The notes: generated from the sequence alone by a model not told the origin. Positions 50,631 to 59,995 are shown, counted from the stretch's first letter. The stretch is DNA of 64,000 nucleotides from Umezawaea tangerina (GCF_003002815.1 NZ_PVTF01000012.1:62001-126000), one strand, 5' to 3'. A program made the numbers and translations.

Positions 50631-50643
50631 GAGTTACCTCGCG

Positions 50644-51906
50644 ATGACTGCTGTCAGTGTGCCCAAGAGCACCTCCTTCGACCTCGGCCCCGCCCGCGCG
50701 CTGTCCTGTCGCGAATGCGGGCACGAGACCCCTCTCGCCGCCGAGTACGCGTGCATCGAGTGTTTCGGGCCGCTGGAAGTGGCCTACGACTTCGGCCGGG
50801 TCCGCCGCGAGGACATCGAGTCCGGCCCCCGGTCGATCTGGCGCTACCGCGGCCTCCTCCCCGTTCCGTCGAACGTCCAGGCGCACCCCAACACCGAGCC
50901 CGGCGGCACCCGGCTGGTCCAGGCCGACCGGCTGGCCAAGGCCCTCGGCCTGCGCAAGGTGTGGGTGAAGGACGACACCGGCAACCCCACGCACTCGTTC
51001 AAGGACCGCGTGGTCGGCGTGGCGCTCGCCGCCGCCCGCGAGCTCGGCTTCAAGGTGCTCGCCTGCCCCTCCACCGGCAACCTGGCCAACGCCGTCGCGG
51101 CCGCCGCGGCCCGCGCGGGCTGGGACTCGGTCGTGCTGGTGCCCTCCTCGTTGGAGCAGGCCAAGATCCTCATGACCGCCGTCTACGACGGTGCCCTGAT
51201 CGCCGTCGACGGCAACTACGACGACGTGAACCGCCTCGCCCAGGAACTGGCCGCGGAGCACGAGGACTGGGCGTTCGTGAACGTCAACGTCCGCCCGTAC
51301 TACGCCGAGGGCTCCAAGACGCTGGGCTACGAGGTCGCCGAGCAGCTCGGCTGGCGGCTGCCCGAGCAGATCGTCGTGCCGATCGCCTCCGGCTCCCAGC
51401 TGACCAAGGTGGACAAGGCCTTCCGCGAGTTCGGCGAGCTCGGCCTGGTCGAGCAGACCCCGTACCGGGTCTTCGGCGCCCAGGCCACCGGCTGCTCGCC
51501 GGTGTCCCTGGCGTTCAAGGAGGGCCACGACGTGGTCCGCCCCGTCCGCCCGGACACGATCGCCCGCTCCCTCGCCATCGGCGCCCCCGCCGACGGCCCG
51601 TACGTGCTGGACGCCGTGCGCCGCACCGGCGGGGCCATCGAGGACGTCACCGACGAGGAGGTCGTCGAGGGCATCCGCCTGCTCGCCAGGACCGAGGGCA
51701 TCTTCGCCGAGACCGCGGGCGGCGTCACCGTCGCCACCGCGAAGAAGCTGGTGGAGTCGGGCAAGCTCGACCCCGACGCCGAGACCGTCCTGCTGATCAC
51801 CGGCGACGGCCTGAAGACCCTCGACGCGGTGGCCCACACCCTCGCCCCGCTCGCGACCGTGCCCCCGTCGGCCCAGGCCGTGCTGGACGCGCTCGCCAAC
51901 CGCTGA
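50644..51906 (+). CDS. thrC: Threonine synthase (PLP-dependent)
   Basis: 420 residues from ATG 50644 behind a SAM riboswitch. An N-terminal zinc-ribbon (ALSCRECGHETPLAAEYACI and ECFGPLEV) characterises this archaeal/actinobacterial ThrC subtype. PLP lysine is in GNPTHSFKDRVVGVALAAAR, and CPSTGNLANAVAAAAARAGW and SGSQLTKVDKAFREFG form the PLP-phosphate and allosteric blocks. It converts O-phosphohomoserine to threonine. The presence of a SAM switch is usual in actinobacteria because homoserine feeds both threonine and methionine/SAM. Confidence 0.95.
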   Translation: MTAVSVPKSTSFDLGPARALSCRECGHETPLAAEYACIECFGPLEVAYDFGRVRREDIESGPRSIWRYRGLLPVPSNVQAHPNTEPGGTRLVQADRLAKALGLRKVWVKDDTGNPTHSFKDRVVGVALAAARELGFKVLACPSTGNLANAVAAAAARAGWDSVVLVPSSLEQAKILMTAVYDGALIAVDGNYDDVNRLAQELAAEHEDWAFVNVNVRPYYAEGSKTLGYEVAEQLGWRLPEQIVVPIASGSQLTKVDKAFREFGELGLVEQTPYRVFGAQATGCSPVSLAFKEGHDVVRPVRPDTIARSLAIGAPADGPYVLDAVRRTGGAIEDVTDEEVVEGIRLLARTEGIFAETAGGVTVATAKKLVESGKLDPDAETVLLITGDGLKTLDAVAHTLAPLATVPPSAQAVLDALANR

Positions 51907-51947
51907 CCACCCCCTCCAGGTCGTCCCGACCACAGGCTTTCCCCCTG

Positions 51948-51979
51948 GTGGGCGGGCACTCGACCGAGTGCCCGCCCAC
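51948..51979. terminator. Bidirectional terminator hairpin
   Basis: GTGGGCGGGCACTCG pairs with 51965-51979 (15 bp, tight loop), between the convergent thrC and subtilase genes. Confidence 0.88.
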
Positions 51980-51984
51980 GTTCC

Positions 51985-54900
51985 TCACCGCAGCAGGTAG
52001 GCGTTGAGGATCGTCTGCTCCACCGAGTTGCCCGCGCGGTCACCCGCCTTCGCGCGCAACGACACCGAAGTGGCTCCGGCCGGGTGCGCCAACCGCAGCA
52101 CGCACCCACCCGGCACCGGCACCCGCTGCCACGTCGTGCCACCGTCGTAGGACACCTCGGCCGACGTGATCCGCTGCCGCGCCCCACCGGCGCCCGCCTG
52201 GCCATGCACCGAGACCGGCACCGTGAACCGCTTGCCCGCCTCCGCCGTCCCGTTCGCGTCGAGCTCCGGGGTGAACCGGATGACCGAGATCGGCAGCGCG
52301 GTGATGTCCGCCGTCCGCGCGGACCGGAACGTCCACGCCGCGGACACCCCGGTGCTCAACGGCGAGTTGGTCCGGGTCGCCTCCGTGGTGAGCCGGTACT
52401 CGGCCGCACCGTCCGGGTCGGTGAACCAGCCGTACCCGGCGTCGTCGGTCGCGCCGAGCTGGACCCCGTCCCGGTACAGCTTCGTCGTGCCCACCGCGGT
52501 CGACCGGCCCGCGTTGCCCGCGCTGTCGCCGAACAGCGGCAGGTCGGCCACCACGTCCGCGCCGTTGCGGTACAGCCACGGCCGGTCCCGGTTGTCCGGC
52601 AGCGCGGGCCCGAACACGGCGTGGTGGAAGGACTCCGCGTAGGTCCTGCCCGGCACGTACGACTTCGGCGGACCGTCCAGACCACCCTGGTACCCCGTGG
52701 GGCTCTGCAGGGTGAGCCGCCGCGCCCAGTCCGCGTTGTCACCGCCGTAGTACTCGGTCCGCACCCCCGGAGCGGCGAACGACTCGACCGCACCCCAGCC
52801 CCAGGCGCCCTGGCCGTGCGGCGAGGACGTGTTCCCGATCGTCGTGGACTCCCCCGGCTGGAGCTTGCCGACGTCGACCTTCACCGTCGCCAGGTCCGCC
52901 TGCCCGATCACCGCGGTCAGCCCGGTGTGCGTCCTGCCCTTGAGGTACCAGGCCAGCCCGTAGAACTCCGCTCCGTCCTTCGCGACCCAGCTCGTGCTCA
53001 GCTGCCCCGTCACCTCGTCGGGCGGCGCGTCCGGACCGAGGTGCGCCATCCCGATGTGGGCGGTGCTGCCGCCGAACGACAGACCACCGATCGTGTACTT
53101 CTTCGACCCGACCACCCGCTGGAAACCCGTCTGCAGCAACGAAAGCCTCGCCGTGGGATCCGGCAGCGCCACCGAGACCGGCTTGGCCAGCCGCGCGTCC
53201 AGGTCGATGGTCGTCGGCCCGGACACCGTCAGATTGGGGTAGTTGAACACGTCGTGGGTGTACGTCGCGCCGGACCCCTGCACCGAACCGAACAGCAGGT
53301 ACCGACCCACGGGCACCCGCTGCCGCAGCAACCCGTCCGCGTCCTTGCCGAGCGAGAAGAACGCGCCCGAGTCCACGTCGACCAGCGCCGCCGAGTAGTA
53401 CGACGCCTTCTCCCCGGACCGCCCGATCCCGTCGACGACCAGGTCGTAGCTCTCCGGCTCCAGGTCGACCGCGACCGCCGTCCGCGCACTCACCCCTGCG
53501 GACGTGGCCACCAGCGCCCCGCCGAACCGGCCACCCGCGGGCGCCACGCGCACGTCCGCGGTGACCGTCGCACTCGCCGTGCCGCCTGCGGGCACGGTCA
53601 GTCGGGCGGGCGACACGGAGAACAGCCCGGCCGGTGCCGGTGTGCCGTCCGGAGTGGCCGCGTCGACCCGCAGGTCCAGGGTCAGCGGCGCCGCGCCGCT
53701 GTTGGTGTAGCCCACCTCCCTGGTGACCGCGGGCTGTTCGACGTGGGGCCACCGGAACTCCCCGAACCCGATGCTGCCGGGCGAGCTGGTGACGGTCTGC
53801 GTCAGCACCCGCGCCGAGTCGACCCGCCCGGCACCCTGGTCGAACGGCGTCAGCCCCGCGGTCGGCGTCGCGGCCGCCGTGAGGGTCGCCTTCAGCTGCT
53901 CACCGCTCAGCTCCGGGTGCTGCTGCGCCAGCAGCGCGGCCGCGCCAGCCACGTGCGGTGTGGCCATCGACGTACCCGACAGCGACGTGTAGCCGTCCAC
54001 CACCGGCGGACCGATGCGCCCGTCCGCGTGCCGCGCGGCGACGATGTCCACACCCGGCGCGGTGATGTCCGGCTTGATGACACCACCACCCTCCCGCGGC
54101 CCCCTGCTCGAGAAGTCCGCGATCCTGTTGTCGCGATCCACTGCCCCCACGGTCAACGCCGCGTCGGCACTGCCCGGCGACCCGACCGTCCGCGCATCCG
54201 GCCCGGAGTTGCCCGCCGCGATCACGAACAACGTGCCGTACCGCGCCGACAACGTGTTCACCGCCTCCTCGAGCGGATCGACCTCGGGGGTGTCGTAACC
54301 GCCGAGGCTCATGTTCGCCACGTCGGCACCCTGCTCGGCGGCGAACTGCATCCCCGCGATGATCCCGGAGTCCTGACCGCTGCCGGAGTCGTTCAGCACC
54401 TTCACGTCCAGGATCCGCGCGCCGTACGCGACCCCCTTGTACTTGCCCCCGGACTTCGCCCCGGTACCCGCGATGATCGACGCCACGTGCGTCCCGTGCC
54501 CGTAGTGGTCGACGGAGTCCTTGGTACCGGAGAAGTTCCGCTCCGCGACCTCCCGGTCGGCCAGGTCCGGATGGGTCTGGTCGACCCCGGTGTCCAGCAC
54601 CGCGACCGTCACACCCGCACCGGTGAACCCCGCCTCCCACGCGGCGGGCGCCCCGATCTGCGGCACGCTGTGGTCCAACGACGCGGTCCGCCTCCCGTCC
54701 AACCACACCTTCTTGATCCCGGTACCGGCGAGCGAACCGACCCCGGTCAACCCGCTCCACCACCCCGAACCCGCCGACTTCTCCACGTCGACCGCGACAC
54801 CACCCACACTCGGCAGGTCCACCGTCACCGACATCCCCGCCACCGCGGCCGCGCCTGCCATCCGCTGCCACCCCGGCTGGTAGGTGACGATCAACGGCAA

Positions 54901-55587
54901 CGTCGCCCGCTCCGCATCCCCGTACCCACTCGCCAACAGCTCGGTGACGTCGAACAACCGCCGATCCACCACCCCGTCGGTCAACAACCGCTCCGCATCG
55001 GCGGGAACCACGAAACTGTGCCCACCCACCTCGTAGGTCGAGAACACCACCCCTTCCCGCCCCACCCCCGGCTTCAAGTACCCCACCGAGCCCTGACGAC
55101 CGGGGAACACCTGATCCCCCGTCACCAACGTCACCGACTCAGCACCCTCGTCAGCCTGCCCAGCCGCCCCCACTCCTCCCGTCCGCACTCCCGCCGACTG
55201 ACCACCCGCAGACAGCCCACCAACTGCCCGCCCGCCCGCTGCCCGCCCGCCCACCGCTTGCCCACCCACCGACTGCTCGCCTGCGGACAGCTCGCCTGCG
55301 GACAGCCCGTCCACCGACTGTCCACCGGCGGACAACCCACCCATCGACTGCCCACCTGCGGACAACCCGCCCACCGCCTGCCCGCCGGCAGACAGCCCAC
55401 CCACTGCCCACCTGCCAGCCGGCAGTCGGCCCGCTGACTGCCCGCCGGCCGACTGCCCAACCACCGACGGCGCATCGGCCGACGGCACCGGCTCGGCCCG
55501 GACGACCTGCGCGCCGCCCAACACCACCGCACCCGCGACCACCGCGACGAGCGCCCTCCGCGAAGGTCCCCCGCTCCAACCACGCAC
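51985..55587 (-). CDS. Large secreted subtilisin-like serine protease (S8) with repeat region
   Basis: 1200 residues from GTG 55587, chosen because GGAGG stands 5 nt upstream. Signal peptide RRALVAVVAGAVVLGGAQVV. Residues ~43-135 are tandem GGLSAGGQ-type repeats. The protease domain has all catalytic residues: Asp in VAVLDTGVDQTHPDLADRE (~332), His in YGHGTHVASIIAG (~364), oxyanion Asn in VIAAGNSGPDA (~460) and Ser in LSGTSMATPHVAGAAALL (~540). About 600 residues of beta-rich C-terminal domains follow (CARDB/Fn3-like). It degrades extracellular protein. A DasR-like site sits 74 bp upstream. Confidence 0.94.
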   Translation of the reverse strand: MRGWSGGPSRRALVAVVAGAVVLGGAQVVRAEPVPSADAPSVVGQSAGGQSAGRLPAGRWAVGGLSAGGQAVGGLSAGGQSMGGLSAGGQSVDGLSAGELSAGEQSVGGQAVGGRAAGGRAVGGLSAGGQSAGVRTGGVGAAGQADEGAESVTLVTGDQVFPGRQGSVGYLKPGVGREGVVFSTYEVGGHSFVVPADAERLLTDGVVDRRLFDVTELLASGYGDAERATLPLIVTYQPGWQRMAGAAAVAGMSVTVDLPSVGGVAVDVEKSAGSGWWSGLTGVGSLAGTGIKKVWLDGRRTASLDHSVPQIGAPAAWEAGFTGAGVTVAVLDTGVDQTHPDLADREVAERNFSGTKDSVDHYGHGTHVASIIAGTGAKSGGKYKGVAYGARILDVKVLNDSGSGQDSGIIAGMQFAAEQGADVANMSLGGYDTPEVDPLEEAVNTLSARYGTLFVIAAGNSGPDARTVGSPGSADAALTVGAVDRDNRIADFSSRGPREGGGVIKPDITAPGVDIVAARHADGRIGPPVVDGYTSLSGTSMATPHVAGAAALLAQQHPELSGEQLKATLTAAATPTAGLTPFDQGAGRVDSARVLTQTVTSSPGSIGFGEFRWPHVEQPAVTREVGYTNSGAAPLTLDLRVDAATPDGTPAPAGLFSVSPARLTVPAGGTASATVTADVRVAPAGGRFGGALVATSAGVSARTAVAVDLEPESYDLVVDGIGRSGEKASYYSAALVDVDSGAFFSLGKDADGLLRQRVPVGRYLLFGSVQGSGATYTHDVFNYPNLTVSGPTTIDLDARLAKPVSVALPDPTARLSLLQTGFQRVVGSKKYTIGGLSFGGSTAHIGMAHLGPDAPPDEVTGQLSTSWVAKDGAEFYGLAWYLKGRTHTGLTAVIGQADLATVKVDVGKLQPGESTTIGNTSSPHGQGAWGWGAVESFAAPGVRTEYYGGDNADWARRLTLQSPTGYQGGLDGPPKSYVPGRTYAESFHHAVFGPALPDNRDRPWLYRNGADVVADLPLFGDSAGNAGRSTAVGTTKLYRDGVQLGATDDAGYGWFTDPDGAAEYRLTTEATRTNSPLSTGVSAAWTFRSARTADITALPISVIRFTPELDANGTAEAGKRFTVPVSVHGQAGAGGARQRITSAEVSYDGGTTWQRVPVPGGCVLRLAHPAGATSVSLRAKAGDRAGNSVEQTILNAYLLR
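55189..55461 (-). repeat. In-gene tandem repeats encoding (V)GGLSAGGQ decapeptides
   Basis: The subtilase pro-region is coded by imperfect repeats of about 30 bp, giving units such as AVGGLSAGGQ and SMGGLSAGGQ, drifting at both ends to GEQSVGGQ and GGRAAGGR. They keep the reading frame and are rich in Gly, Ala, Ser, Gln, so the stretch is probably disordered. Confidence 0.85.
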
Positions 55588-55660
55588 CGATGCCTCCAAG
55601 TGACTGATGTGTCGCGGACAGTAAAGAACCTTTCCTTACTGTGGCAAGAGCCCACCACCA

Positions 55661-55676
55661 CTTGGTCTAGACCTGC
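55661..55676. promoter_or_regulatory. dre-like DasR operator before the subtilase
   Basis: CTTGGTCTAGACCTGC keeps the whole 11-bp dre core TGGTCTAGACC; the outer positions differ. It lies 74 bp upstream of the protease start, in the 109-bp gap after the preceding gene. Confidence 0.6.
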
Positions 55677-55696
55677 CCGAATCAGGCCACCAGCGC

Positions 55697-56155
55697 TCAC
55701 ACGGCGATCCGGTCGCTGCGCAACCAGCCCGTGCGCGGGAACCGGGTGAGCTCCGGCAGGACGTGCGGCCCGACGGACTCGGTCGTCGTCCGCCAGGCCA
55801 CCAGCCGTTGTGGCCACGGCGCCACCGCCTTGGCGCGGTTGTAGGCGTGCGTGTGCCAAGGCAGGTCGTCGATGGTCAGGTCGTCGTCGAACAGGTGCTC
55901 GCACAGGAGCTGGTGGACCTCGTCCGGCGACCGCACGTCGACCGGTTCGAGCAGTGCGGTGATCGTGGCTCTGGCGACGATGCCCCGGCCACCTCCTCTC
56001 AGCCCTTCGCAGGCGTAGTAGGTGAAAGCGCGCTTCAGCTCGTCGGTCGGCCACGGCGCCGGCACGTACCCCGGCTGCCAGAGCACCCAGCTGAGCGCGA
56101 CCGTCCCGTCCGGCGACGACCATCCGACGCCCAACCTGACCCAGGTATCGTTCAT
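55697..56155 (-). CDS. Unknown conserved-looking protein
   Basis: 152 residues from ATG 56155, where GGGAGGAAGAGG gives a good ribosome binding site; an ATG at 56173 overlapping the comEC stop would add six residues. Sequence MNDTWVRLGVGWSSPDGTVA then LSWVLWQPGYVPAPWPTDEL is Trp-rich with no signal peptide. I recognise no family. Coding looks real from the codon bias and from the position behind comEC, suggesting read-through from the competence operon. Confidence 0.7.
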   Translation of the reverse strand: MNDTWVRLGVGWSSPDGTVALSWVLWQPGYVPAPWPTDELKRAFTYYACEGLRGGGRGIVARATITALLEPVDVRSPDEVHQLLCEHLFDDDLTIDDLPWHTHAYNRAKAVAPWPQRLVAWRTTTESVGPHVLPELTRFPRTGWLRSDRIAV

Positions 56156-56169
56156 CCTCTTCCTCCCCT

Positions 56170-58491
56170 TCATCGTTTGCGTCGTACGACAAGCGGCCCG
56201 CCTTCCCCGCGCAGGACCGCGGTGTCCCCATCCCGATCCGTGCGCAGCACCAACGCCCCGCGCCTGGTCAGGGCATCGATCACCGGCCCGTTCGGATGGC
56301 CGTACCGGTTGCCCGCGCCGACGCTGACCAGCGCCACCCGCGGCCGCACGGCGGCCAGGAACTCCGGCGCCGAGAACCTCGACCCGTGGTGCGGCACCTT
56401 CAACACCTCGGCGGCCAGGTCGACGTGCCCACCCAGCAGGCCCGCCTGACCCGCCAGCTCGATATCACCGGTCAGCAGCACCCGACCGGCCGCCGTGCGG
56501 GCTCGCAGCACCAACGACGAGTCGTTGATCGCGGTGTTCTCGTCCTCGGCCGAGGCGGGCTCCCCCTTCGGCCCCAGGACTTCCAGCACCAGCCCCGGCC
56601 AGTCCAGACGTTGACCAGCGGTCAACTCGACCAGATCCACTCCCGCCGCCCGCGTCCGACGGCGAACCTCCTCCCACGCCCACCCCGGTTCATGCGACGG
56701 CCCGATCGCCACCGCCCCCACACTCCGGTCCGCGAGCACGGCCGCGAGCCCTCCGACGTGGTCCGCGTGCAGGTGGCTGAGCACCAGCAACGGGATCCGC
56801 CGGATCCCCAGGCGCCGCAGGCACGCCGCCACCGGCGCCGGGTCCGGCCCCGTGTCCACCAGCACCGCCCGACCGGGCTCGGCCGTGGCGAGCACCACCG
56901 CGTCCCCCTGCCCGACGTCGCAGGCGACCACCGACCACCCCGCGGGCGGCCAGCCCGGCGCCACCACCTGCGTCGGCACCAGCACCACCACCGCCCCGAC
57001 CAGTGCCGCCGCCAGCAACGTCCGGGTCCGCCGCACCTTCACCAACCCGTACACCACCAGCAGCACACCCGTCAGCAGCAGCCCGCCCTGCCACCCCGCC
57101 AACCAGGCCACCGACCCGCCCGGCACCTCCGACGCCTTCCGCCCGACCGTGATCAGCCAGCCCACCTCCGGCCCGGACAGCTCGACCAGCACCCGTGCCG
57201 CCCCGTGGTGGACAGGGGCCACCACGGCGGCGAGTACACCGAGCACGGTCGCCGGCGCCACGACCGGCGCGGCCACCAGGTTGGCCACCACCGACACCAG
57301 GCTGATCCGCCCGGAGATCGCCACCACCAGCGGAGCGGTCACCACGCTCGCCGCCATCGGCACGGCCAGCGCCTCCGCGAGCCCGATCGGCACGCCCCGG
57401 TCCCGCAGGGCCGCCGCCCACCGGGGTGCGAGGAGCACCAGCGCCGCCGTGGCGACGACCGACAACGCGAACCCCGGCTCCACTCCCAGCGCCGGGTCGT
57501 ACAGGACCAGCACCACCACCGTCGCGGCCAACGCGGGCAACGCCGACCGCTCCCGCCCCAGCACCAGCGCCAACAACGCCACCGCGCCCATCACCGCGGC
57601 CCGCAGCACGCTCGGCTCCGGCCCCGCCAGGACGACGAACCCCACCAGGGCCACCGACGCCCCCGCCGCACACCCCTTCGGCCCGACCCGGAAGATCCGC
57701 AGCAGCAACAGGACCGCGCCGCAGAGGATCGCCAGGTTCGCCCCGCTCACCGCCAGCAGGTGCGCCAGACCCGACGTGCGGAACTCGTCCTCCACCCTGG
57801 ACGACACCTCCGCGGTGTCGCCCACCACCAAGGCAGGCAACAGACCCGCGGGTTCCGGATCCAGGGCTGTGCTCGCCTCGCGCAGACCGGACCGCAGCAC
57901 CTCCGCGGCCCGCTGCCACACCGGCGCGGGTCCCGCCTGCGACGGCGGACCGCGGACTCGCAGCACGGCCACCGTCAACTCCCCCGGCCGGGCGGGCGCC
58001 AGGACACCACGAGCCGTGACCTCCTGGCCTGGCAACAGGTTCCGCCACCCCGACACCGGCGCCACCAGCAACACCTCCCCTCCCTCGTCGATCACCGAAC
58101 CGTCCTGCTCGACCGAGGTGATGTCCGCGCGGACGACCACCGACTGGACACCTCCCTGACGCCCCGCGAACCCCTCGGTCCGCAGCCCGCGCGGCCGGTT
58201 CACCAGTTCCGCCCGCAGCACCACCGCCTCACCACGGCTCGCGGCCGCCCGGACCGGATGGCTCTCCGACTGCTGCACCCGCAACCCGATCGAGCCAGCC
58301 GCCACCGGGGCCACGACGACCAGCGCCAAGGCGCACGACCGCTCACACCAGCCTTTGCGCAGTACCACCGCACCCACCAGGCAGGCACAGGCACCGATGA
58401 GGACGGCGGCCAACCAGCTCCAGAGCAGCCCACCCAGGGCCACCGCCCAGACCACCAGTGCCGCGGGAACCAGTCGGACGTGGGGACTCAC
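56170..58491 (-). CDS. comEC: ComEC/Rec2 DNA-uptake channel with MBL domain
   Basis: 773 residues from GTG 58491. N-terminal membrane helices and DUF4131 (LVVWAVALGGLLWSWLAAVL), the Competence domain around TSGLAHLLAVSGANLAILCG with many further helices, and a C-terminal metallo-beta-lactamase domain with VLSHLHADHVGGLAAVLADR and a later LLTGDIELAGQAGLLGGHVD, then VPHHGSRFSAPEFLAAVRPR. It forms the inner-membrane channel for single-stranded DNA entry and degrades one strand. Nothing is truncated. Confidence 0.95.
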   Translation of the reverse strand: MSPHVRLVPAALVVWAVALGGLLWSWLAAVLIGACACLVGAVVLRKGWCERSCALALVVVAPVAAGSIGLRVQQSESHPVRAAASRGEAVVLRAELVNRPRGLRTEGFAGRQGGVQSVVVRADITSVEQDGSVIDEGGEVLLVAPVSGWRNLLPGQEVTARGVLAPARPGELTVAVLRVRGPPSQAGPAPVWQRAAEVLRSGLREASTALDPEPAGLLPALVVGDTAEVSSRVEDEFRTSGLAHLLAVSGANLAILCGAVLLLLRIFRVGPKGCAAGASVALVGFVVLAGPEPSVLRAAVMGAVALLALVLGRERSALPALAATVVVLVLYDPALGVEPGFALSVVATAALVLLAPRWAAALRDRGVPIGLAEALAVPMAASVVTAPLVVAISGRISLVSVVANLVAAPVVAPATVLGVLAAVVAPVHHGAARVLVELSGPEVGWLITVGRKASEVPGGSVAWLAGWQGGLLLTGVLLVVYGLVKVRRTRTLLAAALVGAVVVLVPTQVVAPGWPPAGWSVVACDVGQGDAVVLATAEPGRAVLVDTGPDPAPVAACLRRLGIRRIPLLVLSHLHADHVGGLAAVLADRSVGAVAIGPSHEPGWAWEEVRRRTRAAGVDLVELTAGQRLDWPGLVLEVLGPKGEPASAEDENTAINDSSLVLRARTAAGRVLLTGDIELAGQAGLLGGHVDLAAEVLKVPHHGSRFSAPEFLAAVRPRVALVSVGAGNRYGHPNGPVIDALTRRGALVLRTDRDGDTAVLRGEGGPLVVRRKR

Positions 58492-59056
58492 GCCTCCGCC
58501 GTCGTGAGAACCGGACCTCGGTCCTTTGTGGATGGATGTCGGTAGACGCGAGAGGTGGTGGAAATGGAGTTGTGGAATGCGGAGCTAGGGGGCAGAGGGT
58601 GTCGCGCGATGGGCGAGCGGGGTTGTTCGTGGCCAAGTGGTCCGTGGCGGGACACAGCAGGACCGGGGGTGGTGGTGAGGCGGGAACTGGCGGCATCACG
58701 GGTCGGCTCGGGCTGGAGGCGGCGAGTGGGAGCTCGGCAGTGGCGGACCGAGCGTTCGAGCGCGACTGTCGACAAATCGGCTTGGTCGGACCGGAGTGAT
58801 GGATGGACGGCTGTGCCGAGGGAAGGAGCAAGGGCGGATGAGGCACGGCGGATGAGGACGGACCACGGTGAACGGCTGAGGGTCCGCCCTGCGTCGGGAA
58901 AGCGCCGGCGCCTGGTTCCTTGGTCGGGACCAAGCGGTGGGCAGACGGGGCGGTGGGAAGTGGCGGGGTGATGAAGGGGTGTGGGCCACAGGGGACGAGG
59001 CAGGATTCGCCAGTTGCGGAGGGCGCGTTCGAGGGTGGCGGTCATTGTCGAGTGGG
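58492..59056. other. Gap between comEA and comEC with no supported gene
   Basis: 565 bp in which every open frame is short or has shadow-like composition and no ribosome binding site. The plus strand is conspicuously G-rich and the region carries no repeat or hairpin I could identify. comEA and comEC normally abut, so a lost gene or an insertion relic is possible. Confidence 0.45.
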
Positions 59057-59818
59057 TCATGTCGTGACCAGTTCGCGGAGTTTGACGAGCCGGTTGTTGC
59101 CGATGCCCTCGATCTCGCGGAGCTGGTCCACCGAGCTGAACGGGCCGCGTTTGGTTCGGCGGTCGAGGATCCGTTGTGCGGTGACGGGGCCAACGCCAGG
59201 GAGGTTGTCGAGCTGGTCCTTGGTGGCGGTGTTCAGGTTCAACTTCTCGTCGGGGCTCGGTTCGGCTTGCACGGGGATGGGGGCGGTGCCCACGGCGACC
59301 TGTTCGCCGTCGACGACTTTGCGGGCGAGATTCAGCCCTTGGGGGCGCACGCCGGGGTTGACTCCGCCCGCGGCGGTGATGGCGTCGGCCACGCGGGCGC
59401 CGCTCGGCACGGTGACCAAACCGGGGCTGGGGACCTCACCGACGACGTTGACCACCAGCGGTTCCGGCGGGCTGGACGAGACGGCGGCCACCGCGACGGG
59501 CAGGTCCGGGGGTCGTTCGGGACTCGGGCGTTGTGACCACACGGCGATCAGGACGACGACGGCAGCGGCGGCCGCGGTCGTGGCGTAGAGGGCACGGCGC
59601 CTGCCGGGCGGGGCGGCACCGGGGAGCCAGCGCTCCACGAGTCTGCCCGCCCGGCGGCGGGCCCAGCGGAATCTGGGCGGCGGCGGGTCGGGTTCGCCGT
59701 CGGAGCTGGTGAACACGACGGTTCTGCCGGTGCCCGCGGACGGTCGCGCGGCGGCTTGCGCGGCCAGCGTCTCCAGCCGGACTCGGGACGGCGCTTGGGT
59801 TGCGTGGGGTTCGACCAT
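59057..59818 (-). CDS. comEA: ComEA-like DNA receptor (SLBB + HhH)
   Basis: 253 residues from ATG 59818; GTG 59845 is an alternative. A membrane anchor ALYATTAAAAAVVVLIAVW (about residues 76-94) is followed by an SLBB domain (LVVNVVGEVPSPGLVTVPSG, ARVADAITAAGGVNPG) and a C-terminal helix-hairpin-helix pair KLNLNTATKDQLDNLPGVGP and RGPFSSVDQLREIEGIGNNR. It binds DNA outside the membrane for uptake through ComEC. Normal order with comEC, though 565 bp apart. Confidence 0.93.
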   Translation of the reverse strand: MVEPHATQAPSRVRLETLAAQAAARPSAGTGRTVVFTSSDGEPDPPPPRFRWARRRAGRLVERWLPGAAPPGRRRALYATTAAAAAVVVLIAVWSQRPSPERPPDLPVAVAAVSSSPPEPLVVNVVGEVPSPGLVTVPSGARVADAITAAGGVNPGVRPQGLNLARKVVDGEQVAVGTAPIPVQAEPSPDEKLNLNTATKDQLDNLPGVGPVTAQRILDRRTKRGPFSSVDQLREIEGIGNNRLVKLRELVTT

Positions 59819-59995
59819 GCACTCGACGCTAGGGCCGGAGGTCACCGCCGCGAAGGGGCAGTCGGTGAACTGTGGACAAGTGGTGGCCCTGTGGACAGGT
59901 TCGGATCTTGGAACGGGAATTGTCGGTGCCGTGTGGCAGGATGCCGGCGCCGTCCGTCTACTCAGGACGACCGGGCCCCACCGACGACGAGGGCG

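Noticed and set aside
50575-50643. A longer thrC start inside the riboswitch
   Set aside because: Those codons are part of the SAM-I aptamer P3-P4 and P1 elements; the ATG at 50644 follows the ribosome site controlled by the switch.
52084-55437. A 1117-codon open frame on the plus strand opposite the subtilase
   Set aside because: High-GC shadow: no start signal, Arg/Pro/His-rich composition, and the minus strand holds a complete subtilase with all catalytic residues.
55189-55461. A CRISPR array
   Set aside because: The repeats are imperfect, in frame, lack spacers of constant size and code for Gly/Ser/Gln decapeptides of a protease.
58555-58971. A 138-codon plus-strand gene between comEC and comEA
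   Set aside because: No ribosome binding site, Gly/Arg-rich sequence without any motif, and several overlapping frames of similar quality in other phases.
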